A stretch of DNA of 64,000 nucleotides from Wyeomyia smithii. Taxonomy: Eukaryota; Arthropoda; Insecta; Diptera; Culicidae. The notes beneath the pieces were generated by a model. It was given only the letters and a program-made list of their open reading frames with translations, was not told the origin of the DNA and did no database searches. Every line of letters begins with the position of its first letter. Position 1 is the stretch's first letter. The DNA lies in NCBI RefSeq assembly GCF_029784165.1, contig NC_073696.1, positions 170,366,912 to 170,430,911 on the forward strand, given 5' to 3'. Shown one piece after another: positions 56,138 through 64,000 of this stretch. A program made the position numbers and the translations under genes.

Positions 56138-57152
56138 GTGGATTTAAATTTAACGATTGCGGCATCAGTACTACCTGTGAGTGCTGCCTGAAGGGTAAAT
56201 CAGCTAGAATGTCGTTCCCTGCCAAACCCGGGAGGCGCACATCACGTTCGTTGGAAATAATTCATACCGATCTATGCGGTCCCATGGAAACCGTTACACC
56301 ACATACATAAGACATACGTAACACTGGCGTTTTTTTTTCTGGTACACGTTGCCCCATAGTTCTCCGTACCTCGTCCTGTCCAACTGCTCCACAAATAATG
56401 AACAAAATGAATTTTCTTTTTCTCGATTTTATCGAGCCCCAAAGAAAATCCCATAAGGAACTGTCAAAAAGTTATTTACAAAATCAATGCAGCATTTTTC
56501 GAGTAGAAACGAGACAAATGCAGGTACACTGCCTTCAAAAACAACTCAAATAGAGATTTTATCCAGAGCGTGGTACCATTCGAGTAGTTCATTTTGTACC
56601 AACTTTTTTGGAAGATTTCTTCCTGAGTGTTACGTATGTCTTATGTATGTGGTTACACCTTCTGGGAACCGCTACATAATGACTTTAATCGATGATTTTA
56701 GCCGTCATACGGTGGTCCATTTGCTTCGGAAGAAAAGCGAGGCTGCCTCCAAGATAAAGCAATATGTTCGTTGGGTAGAAAACATTTTCAGTAGAAAGCC
56801 TCTCGCGATTCGCTCTGACGGAGGAGGCGAGTTTCTGAACCGAGAGCTGCAATCATTCTACGAAAGCGAGGGCATAAGGGCACAGTTCACGACACCGTAT
56901 TCGCCACAACAAAACGGAGTCGCCGAACGAAAAAATAGATCGCTACAGGAGATGGCGATTTGTTTACTGGCGGATGCAAACATGGCAAAGTTGTACTGGG
57001 GTGAAGCGGTAATGACGGCAGCGTACCTGCAGAACCGGCTACCACCCCGAGTGATTCCAACAACACCGTTTGAGCTGTGGACAGGACGTAAAGCGGACAT
57101 TAGACATTTTCGTGTTTCGGCTGCGAAGCCTATGTGCACATTCCAGATGTGA
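56080..57152 (+). pseudogene. copia integrase, split by a MITE
   Basis: The pre-integrase zinc part and first catalytic Asp (CECCLKGKSARMSF, IIHTDLCGPME) lie at 56113-56299. A 352-bp MITE (56300-56651) follows. The rest resumes at 56652 with GNRYIMTLIDDFSRHT, IRSDGGGEFLN (second Asp) and SPQQNGVAERKNRS (Glu), then FELWTGRKADI. A frameshift near 57115 leads to the next block. The catalytic triad is visible. Confidence 0.9.
56300..56651. mobile_element. MITE with CACATACATAAGACATACG ends in copia integrase
   Basis: A perfect inverted repeat over about 25 bp (CACATACATAAGACATACG plus TAACACT). The duplication is GTTACAC (56293-56299 and 56652-56658), one base longer if the first C is counted. 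The host coding frame reads on correctly across the excision point, which confirms the insertion. A related end lies near 25836. Confidence 0.88.
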
Positions 57153-58200
57153 AACGGTTAAAGCTAGACCCAAAAGCAGTTAAGCTACATTGCGGTTTTC
57201 TCGACCAAACCACGAATCGGATAACCATCAGTCGAGACGCTCGTTTCCTCGAGCACGGATATAAGTTGAAGCAGCAGCAGCAGGATGTAAGCCCTGGAAG
57301 CCCCGAACAGGAGATTGAGATCTCGTGTAGTCCAATGGAACCGGAAGCAGAACAGCGTAGTGAAAGCAGCTTCGAAGGCTGGGACGATGCGAATGACGGT
57401 TCGAATCAAGAAGATTTTGTTGGATTTGACACCGAAGGCGAAGCGGAAGAAGCCGAAGATGAAGCAGAACCAGACGACGCAGGCGAAGAGAATCATGAGC
57501 TACGTCGTGAAGATCGAAGATCGCGTGGTGTACTGCCAAGGCGGTATAATGATTTCACGGTCGGTGTAGCCGAGTGTTCTCCGGAAGAGCCGGTGACTTA
57601 CCGGGATGCTATGAAAACTGCTGAATGGAAGAAAGCGATGGATGCGGAAATGCAATCACATTTTGAAAACCAAACGTGGGAGTTGATTCAGCTTCCGGAA
57701 GGAAAGAAGGTCATAGGATCGAAGTGGATATTTAAACTGAAGCGAAATAAAATAGGCGAGTTTGTCAAGCATAAGGCGCGCTTTGTGGCCCAAGGATTCA
57801 ATCAGCGGTTCGGCATAGACTATTTGGACGTTTTTACCCCAGTTACCCGTTTAGCAACGCTTTGTACAGTTCTAGCAATCGCTCGGAAACGGCAGATGTT
57901 TCTGCACCACTTTGACATCAAGACCGCTTACCTCAATGGAACGTTGGAGGAGGAGGTCTATATGCGTCAACCTCCCGGGTATGAAGCTGCAGGCAAGGAC
58001 GCTTTTGTTTTCCGTCTCAAGAAGAGCATTTATGGGCTCAAACAGAGTGCTCGCTGCTGGAATCGCGCGCTGCATCAAGTTCTAACTCGTTTGAAGTTCA
58101 AACAGTGCCAGTCCGACCCTTGCTTGTATCTACGAAAAGACGGAGACAAGACGGTTATTTTTCTGGTGTATGTCGACGACCTACTGGTGGGTTGTTGTGC
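57134..58200 (+). pseudogene. copia reverse transcriptase
   Basis: The frame starts in the integrase tail (KRLKLDPKAVKLHCGFLD). An acidic linker of about 90 residues follows, then RT: EWKKAMDAEMQSH, WIFKLKRNKIGEFVKHKARFVAQG, FDIKTAYLNG (motif A), SIYGLKQSARCWN, DPCLYLR and FLVYVDDLLVG (catalytic Asp pair). The frame is lost at about 58200, where unrelated DNA is inserted. Confidence 0.92.
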
Positions 58201-58440
58201 TACTTGTAGTACTTTACATTACGAATTCTAGAGATATAGCTCAAATAATACATCAAGAATTGCTAAAATTTCAACTTTTCTGAAAACTGTTTCGCCCCTT
58301 GGGGACCAAGGGGTCAACAAATTCGATCAAACAAAAATGGCATTATCATTTTTCCTCTATTTCTAATAACTAAGTGCATTTATATCAAATTTGAAAAACC
58401 TTGGGCACCTAGTGGCCTAGTTTCAGCGAGAATTGCTCAT
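58201..58440. other. Insertion of about 240 bp in copia pol
   Basis: Non-copia AT-rich DNA lies between VDDLLVG and the resumed frame near 58445 (AVYAALRDAFEATN). It contains GGGGACCAAGGGG. I found no clear target duplication or inverted ends. Confidence 0.5.
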
Positions 58441-59369
58441 ATTGAGAACGTTATACGCGCCGTTTATGCCGCCCTTCGTGACGCATTTGAAGCAACCAAT
58501 CTAGGACCAGTCCGTCAGTTCCTGGGATTGGAAGTTCTGCGCGATAAGGGGTACTATAGTATTCGTTTGATTGGCTATATCAAGACGCTGCTGAACAAGT
58601 TTGAGATGAGCGAATGTAACGCATACCTATGGAATCAGGATATATGCGCGAAACGAAGACCAGTTAACGGATGCAACAAGATATCGAAGTCTAGTTGGTG
58701 GCCTATTGTACGTCGCAGTGAATGCCAGACCGGACATCGTGGCGTGCGTCTCTATTCTCGGAAGATGCGTAATTCGACCAACGGATAGAGCGTCGCAAGG
58801 TACTTAAAGGGGACCAAACAGCTTCAACTCAAATTCGGACCAGGAAGTGACTGGAATCTTGTCGGATACTCCGACGCCGACTGGGCCGGCGATGAAGTTA
58901 GCAGATGCTCTACTACAGGGTTTATATTTTTCTTCGGTTCCGGACCCATTGCATGGGTTAGACGGCGCCAAACCTGCGTGAGCTTGTCCTCAATGGAGGC
59001 CGAGTATGCCTCGCTAAGTAAGGCGGCCCAAGAGCTGATCTGGTTGCGCAGACTGTTCGATAAGCTCGACGAAGACACGAGCAAGGCGACAACCAGAGTT
59101 GTCTTAGTTTCGTGAAAGCGGAGCGTACCAACAAACGGTCAAAACACATTAACACCATGAAGCATTTTGTGAAGGATCTCTGCGATCAAGGAGATTTGAA
59201 GCTCGTCTATTGCCCATCGGATGAAATGATCACAGGCGCACTAACCAAGCCTTTGGGTACCGTGCGTTTCCGGGAAATGCTGGCTCGCGTGGGCCTTAGC
59301 AATAAAAATAATGGTCGGTGCTCATTACGGAGGAGTGTAGGAGTTATTAATGACCACCTTTCTGTATAA
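58441..59369 (+). pseudogene. copia RT end and RNase H
   Basis: The first part has LGPVRQFLGLEV and LIGYIKTLLNKFEMSECNA. After a frameshift near 58640, RNase H appears: GYSDADWAGDEVSRCSTTGF (catalytic Asp), SSMEAEYASLSKAAQE (Glu). The end contains SKHINTMKHFVKD and ADALTKPL-like GALTKPLGT at 59112-59369. A short deletion near 59105 breaks the frame. Confidence 0.88.
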
Positions 59370-59628
59370 CATACGCCCAGCGTGTTGCCCCGTGTACGAT
59401 CGAGCCTGTTGGTGACCACTAACACCACGACGAGCGGCAAACTACCGCCACCGCCATCATAATTTTGTTTCCTTACTCACTCGTAAAGTTCCACTCTTGT
59501 AGAGCAAACAATAAAACACTTTTTTCTCGCATACTTTTAATTCGTCGCGCTTTCTTTCTAAAGAAGATATATCTCGGACTTTCTCGCTAACCGTTTCCGA
59601 TTTTTCCTGTAAGTCTTATTATACCACA
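59336..59628 (+). repeat. 3' LTR of the copia element
   Basis: 293 bp, starting TGTAGGAG after the purine-rich ATTACGGAGGAG, ending ATACCACA. Followed by TTAGCTAGC, which does not match the 5' flank. Confidence 0.9.
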
Positions 59629-60093
59629 TTAGCTAGCATATCTGTGATATATAACTCTTTCATTTATGAAAACAAACATTTTTTGAAAGTGGTTGAAGAG
59701 ATGAAGTGCATTTGTTAAAGGTGTACCAGTAAATCAAGAATGCTGAAATGAAATTACTGAACTCTATCACTTTCATGATGATTTTGAGGTTTCGAAAACT
59801 ACCGACTGTGTAGTGTATGTTAATGTGACCAAACGGAAATAAAATTTTATGCAAGACCCTTTAGGAAACATTTTCTCTCACATGAGGAATCCATAAATAT
59901 GTATAACCAACTGCACTACAACTGAAGGACAACTTAAAACTTTTCTAAAAATCTCATTGTTACAAAAATATGATTTTTTGCCTATACCAAAAAAATCACA
60001 GGAGGGTTGTATGCAAAGCCACGACCACAAAGATCAAGTAGAATACTTTTACAAGAAAACCCGGCTGCTTGCGTGTCAGTCATTTTTAAATCT
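59629..60093. other. Gene-free interval
   Basis: AT-rich, with poly(A) runs and no supported gene. Confidence 0.4.
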
Positions 60094-60670
60094 GTTGTTC
60101 AATTCAATATCGGATAAGATACCGATCACATTTGGCGTTATCACTGACAGTGCGAATAAAGTATTCCTTGTGATAAAATAAACAGTGAAAAGCTGATTTA
60201 ACACTCAAAACTAGACGGCTCATGTGTTGTCAAAATGTGTCAACTTTTCATTGAATGCATTTACTAGTGCCCGCTATCGCACAGAGACTGCATTTCACTA
60301 AAGTGCTTCAATCCATCAGCTGCTATCGATGCTAAACCCGCTGCAACTGCTACGCCATCCGTAGCCATGCTAATGTTTTGACCGCTATACGCTGCTATTG
60401 GTATCCGCTGTCCCTGCATCAGCTGGCCCAGCTGCTTTGCCATGCCATTGCCATGCCACAGCTGTGGCCGCTATCCGCCTGGTATCCACTGCACTGCTGC
60501 TAAGGGAAGACTACTGTTGTCGCTGTCTAGAACTATTATGAGCGGTTTCGGGTGAAAAAGGCTCTTATATAGGCCAAATAGCATGTTTAAAATTGCAAGG
60601 TATATGATTCTGTCGACCGTGCTTGGGAAGCAATCATATTAACGACTTATCAGATCAGTCGAATTTTGCG
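60094..60670 (-). repeat. Direct duplication, copy 1, with TATA-like site
   Basis: Collinear with 60915-61489, about 820 bp away in the same orientation. Shared landmarks are GATAAGAT.CCGATCACATTT, AATAAAGTATTCCTTG, GTCTAGAA, TATGATTCTGTCGACC and GGGAAGCAATCATAT. The middle is rich in GCTGC/CATCC triplets. On the minus strand GGCCTATATAAGAGCC (60575-60560) looks like a TATA box, followed by a GC-rich stretch. No frame with a domain. Confidence 0.65.
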
Positions 60671-60914
60671 CTTCAACGATTGACCATTCGCAATAATATA
60701 GTTGCTTGTCATGATTTGGACTTGTAATTTTTGAATTTTAATTATGCGAAAAATTATTGTTTATGCTGTTAATGAAAGCTTTTCGGATGTTGGGCTCATG
60801 ACACGAGATGAAACTAAATATATATCTGTTCCAAATTTCTTGAAAGTGTAAATTGATTTAAAAGAAAATATTAACTCTTCAATCAGGTTTTTATTTCATC
60901 CTGGAAAGGACAAT

Positions 60915-61489
60915 TTGTTGTTTAATTCAATGTCTGATAAGATGCCGATCACATTTCTGCGTTATCACTGGCAGTGCAAATAAAGTATTCCTTGGGGGAA
61001 AATAAACACTGAAAAGCTTTCCAGAACGTTCTTTTCGTTGGATGCATTTGCTAGTGTGCCTGCTATCGCTCAGAGACAGCATTTCACTAAAAAGCCACAC
61101 TGCATCAGCTGGCCCTGCTTATATAGATGCGGAGACCAACGTCAACCGCTGCGCTATCCCCGTTGCCACAGTAGTGAACGCTTCCGTTGCCATTGGTATC
61201 CGCTGCCCTGCATCCCCTGGTCCTGCTATCGATGCTGAGACGCGCTCCGCTATCCGTTGCCATTCCACAGCTGTGGCCGTTATCTGGTGCACTGCTACTG
61301 CTGCTGTATCCACTGTTGCTGCTAAGGGAGGGCTGCTTCTGTTGCAGTCTAGAATTATAATGAGCGGCTTCGAGTGAAACAAGCTCTTTTATAGGCCAAA
61401 TTGCACATTTCAAATGGCAAGGTCTATGATTCTGTCGACCATGCTCGGGAAGCAATCATATAACGACCAGTCAGAGGCCGAATTTTTCG
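60915..61489 (-). repeat. Direct duplication, copy 2
   Basis: The TATA-like site is altered to CTATAAAAGAGC on the minus strand near 61395. A further TATATAAGCAGGG occurs near 61120. Overlapping open frames on both strands (61042-61377 +, 61455-61105 -) follow from the triplet-rich sequence and are not called genes. Confidence 0.6.
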
Positions 61490-62149
61490 TTTTGACAAGG
61501 CTTGACTATTTTCAATAGTACGATAGTTTGAATAATAAAATTACAAATATCTGCATTTGGGAAGAATCTTAGAAGATTTTCCAATCTATTGCTGCAAGAA
61601 CGAAGGAAATCCATCGAATACTAACCGATTTATTAGCATTTGAAATTGGACATATTTTTCACTTTTTTCGGTTTTAGATTTTCATTTTACATCTCTATGC
61701 AACCGAACTTCCTGAGAGAAGTATTCTACTTCAAAAAAATGAAAACGGTCGTAAACTCATACATCCAACGTGTCACTCGACCAAAAATGAATTTTATTTT
61801 TTTTTATGTGCCGCTACAGGTTAATACGCTGGAATCTAAGGCTAGGTCTTTGGGTGGGACCCAACAGATATAACAGACGAGCGTAGCGACAGTGCGCCTT
61901 TCGGCTTTCTGATGGGTTCCGAGCTTTATTTCAATTTGTTTTTGTCGGTCATTGTCAAGTAGTGAATGTATGATTGTAAGCAAGAGTAAATGTGGGTAAT
62001 ATACTAATAAATAAATGAGAGCATGAATGAAACAGTTCTTACCTTTTTCTTTCGTATCTTTTACCTATTCAATGTTTTGTGTTGCCTTTCGTCTCGTTAT
62101 ATGTATGTGCCGTTCTGCTCCGCTAGCGTATCAGGATATATAGATTAAT
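61490..62149. other. Gene-free interval, possibly the 3' end of the LINE
   Basis: AT-rich, then GACAGTGCGCCTTTCGGC near 61888. The part after about 61850 may be the 3' untranslated region of the minus-strand LINE that follows. A boundary is not visible. Confidence 0.35.
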
Positions 62150-62289
62150 GCTTTTCACATTTGGTCTTCTTTTCCCGAGTCTAAACCGAGACATGGGGAT
62201 TCGTCTCCACTGAAGGCTTCAAATTCGGATAGAATCAACGAACTTCCTGTGCTGTCTCCATCAATGTCGCTTTCCTTTTCGTAGTCTGA

Positions 62290-62660
62290 TTCAATCATAG
62301 TGTCATATAGATTGCTGGCCATGTTTTTATATTTTTCCCACTCAAAGTATGTTTCTTGCCAGTCTCTTATGTGTATTCCGCTTCTATCGATGTCTTGCCT
62401 GATACAGGTTCTCCAGGTGAAGGCTGGTCTGCCTGATTTCTTCTTGGTTGGAATTTTGAATTTCAGTGCGATTTTTAGTATTCCTTTGTCTTTGTTCCGG
62501 AGAAGATGTCCGAAGTAGTTGAAGCGGTTTATTCTTATCTTGTTGTTGATGGTCCTGCCTTTCAGCCATTTTGGAGCTATATGTACGTCCTCTCCTTCTT
62601 TTTCGCTGTCCGATATGTTCTGAGATTGCTGAGGTTATTTCTGTCTGTTTTCTTTATCCT
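62290..62660 (-). pseudogene. RTE-like C-terminal region
   Basis: The minus strand reads GRTINNKIRINRFNYFGHLL followed by LKFKIPTKKKSGRPAFTW, out of phase with the RT frame. It ends in an acidic tail (SDYEKESDIDGDS). This block follows the thumb in RTE-type proteins. Confidence 0.65.
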
Positions 62661-63238
62661 TTCCTGAGCGATTTGCATAATTCGAACTGAGTTGTCTCAG
62701 GACTCTCAGCATGTGGTTTTCCATCCTTCTTAATGAATTGCGATTGCTTTTCAACACTAGCCACCTCCATTGGGTATGTCACTATTGGGGTGATTAGGCT
62801 ATGGTATAATTTAATGATCACGGGCCATTTAAGTTTGTGTTGTTTAAGAAAAGAACATAGGCAGTAAAATGCTTTGTAGGCTTTCTTTCTTCTTTCGACG
62901 GTGGTTTCTCTTCTATTCAGACTACTGGTGATATATGCTCCGTGGTATCGTAGTTTGGTGACTACTGTCAATTTGTATTTTCCAAAGGTCAAGGTGGTGT
63001 CAGGCTCTTCGTTATCGGTATCGAATGGGTCTCTTATCAGAACTCTGGATTTTGACGTATTTATTTCTAGGCCAATCGATGCCAGTATTGGTTCAAGGAC
63101 TGATAAAAGACGTTCGCCATCTTCTTCATTTCTACACAAGAACAATAAGTCGTCCGCATAGGCTATTATGCATGGTAGTTTAATATTGTCTCCTTGTTCA
63201 ATTGTGATGCCTGGTAGAAGTTCGTTGACTGATAGCAA
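62654..63238 (-). pseudogene. RTE-like reverse transcriptase, second half
   Basis: A 194-aa frame: CIIAYADDLLFLC is motif C with the catalytic Asp pair, then LEINTSKSRVL and GKYKLTVVTKLRYHGAYI. A helical thumb follows with LYHSLITPIVTYP. The frame is out of phase with 63876-63274. Confidence 0.85.
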
Positions 63239-63273
63239 CGCATGATGCAGTAAAAGGACGAACAGCTCCGGGC

Positions 63274-63876
63274 TTAATGAGCAGCCTTGTTTAACTCCTC
63301 TTGCTTTGTCGTAGTTCTTTGTCCGAACAATTGAATCGACGTTGTTTCATGTAGACAAGCCACAATTATTCGATTTATCAATGCTTTGGAAGCTCCTAGG
63401 CCATTGAGAATGGTTGCTGTTTTCGAGATGTACAAACAATCAAATGCTTGCTTTAGGTCTAGTGACACGAGTATTGTGTGACAGCCTTTGTGCCACCTTT
63501 CATCTAGTATTCTGCGTAACACAAAAATTTGGTCGGATGCACTTCGTTTTGCTTGAAATCCCATTTGGTACGCTGGAACTGGTTTAATTTTCTGTCTTAA
63601 CCGGTTTAGTAGCAATTTTGCGTATATTTTGTATGCCGTTTGGCATAGTGTAATACGTCTATAATCATCTAAGTTCTGTGGGTGGTGTTTTTTTGGTATT
63701 GATATTCGGACAGTTTCTGTCCAGCTCCGGGGGATAGTGTTATTTCGGAAAGCCTCTTGTAGCAAATTTGTGAGTTCAACAATGAGATTCTCGGATCCAT
63801 ACTTCCAGAGCTCGTTGGGGATTTGGTCTAATCCGGGAGCGCTATTGTTTTTAATCGACCATATTATGTGCCGCAC
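63274..63876 (-). pseudogene. RTE-like reverse transcriptase, first half
   Basis: A 200-aa frame: NNSAPGLDQIPNELWKYG, SWTETVRISIPKKH, LDDYRRITLCQTAYKIYAK, MGFQAKRSASDQIFVLRRI and LVSLDLKQAFDCL (motif A, catalytic Asp). A frameshift near 63300 separates it from motif C. The Asp residues of motifs A and C are both present. Upstream sequence continues to the window edge. Confidence 0.87.
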
Positions 63877-64000
63877 TTCCTCAATTGTGGGCTCGCTCCC
63901 TGCAGTTCTTCCATCATCTTCATCGATGGTGTGAATTTGTTGAGTCTGGTTGTTGGTTGCTTGTTGCTGGATTTTATTCTCTCATTTCAGTATGCTGATA

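Larger units (their letters stand above)
54446..59628 (+). mobile_element. Ty1/copia LTR retrotransposon
   Basis: The LTRs (54446-54748 and 59336-59628) start TGTAGGAGTTATT and end ATACCACA. GGTTATGGTGTCCAG after the 5' LTR resembles the copia-type site that pairs with the anticodon half of initiator tRNA-Met. Order: Gag, protease, integrase, reverse transcriptase, RNase H, which marks Ty1/copia. A MITE splits the integrase and other insertions or deletions break the frame. No matching target duplication is seen (GGCAG before, TTAGC after). Confidence 0.92.
62150..64000 (-). mobile_element. RTE-like LINE, cut by the window edge
   Basis: Minus-strand non-LTR retrotransposon. The 5' part (endonuclease) would lie beyond 64000. 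The window holds the reverse transcriptase and C-terminal region in at least three frames. The end domain with FGHLLRN and SGRPAFTWR is typical of RTE-group LINEs (annotated in many genomes as craniofacial development protein 2-like). A different family from the LINE at 45522. Confidence 0.75.

Noticed and set aside
61042..61455. Overlapping open frames on both strands near 61.0-61.5 kb
   Set aside because: Triplet-rich low-complexity sequence inside a duplicated repeat; no domain or consistent start.

Overview
The window looks like repeat-dense nuclear DNA of a dipteran, most probably a culicine-type mosquito. The reasons are the AT-rich sequence, short introns, a tRNA-derived SINE of the Feilai/Twin kind, and the mix of LINE, Penelope, Ty3/gypsy, Ty1/copia, hAT-like and other inverted-repeat elements. 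I cannot name the genus. Almost everything recognisable is transposon-derived. The one confident host gene is the last exon of ALG9 (34557-35214, +).

Layout. 1-1660: broken minus-strand LINE. 2680-9763: dispersed and tandem repeats, a long (TA)n tract, a SINE and a ~174-bp satellite. 9764-15569: a DNA element with an 8-10 bp target duplication that hosts a complete but frameshifted Penelope-like element (11720-15369, 13-bp TSD). 15640-18824: stacked non-autonomous elements, one carrying a two-exon gene fragment with a 62-nt intron and a poly(A) signal (16581-16864, -). 18997-23300 and 28171-29290: a long-TIR mosquito repeat with an internal ~122-bp minisatellite and a large palindrome. 25426-27836: two hAT-type elements with 8-bp TSDs. 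29980-32477: a Mutator-like element with ~340-bp TIRs and a 9-bp TSD. 32520-33700: hAT transposase and Ty3/gypsy 5' remnants. 34557-35214: ALG9.

35776-54016 is bracketed by ~840-bp inverted repeats that begin CACAGTGG and are flanked by a 5-bp duplication (CAGCG), which is a Transib-like signature. Inside this older ~2.3-kb element sit a Ty3/gypsy retrotransposon (36648-45484, TSD ATAT), a RNase H-bearing LINE (about 45522-52282, 14-bp TSD, itself split by a hAT MITE) and a further hAT MITE (52812-53149). 54446-59628 is a Ty1/copia element split by another MITE. 60094-61489 is a ~580-bp direct duplication. 62150-64000 is a minus-strand RTE-like LINE cut by the window edge.

Nesting gives a relative order of insertion at several places. 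Nearly all transposon ORFs carry frameshifts, nonsense codons or deletions, so the copies appear non-autonomous. All coordinates come from reading the sequence by eye; identities and element boundaries not supported by a target-site duplication are approximate.
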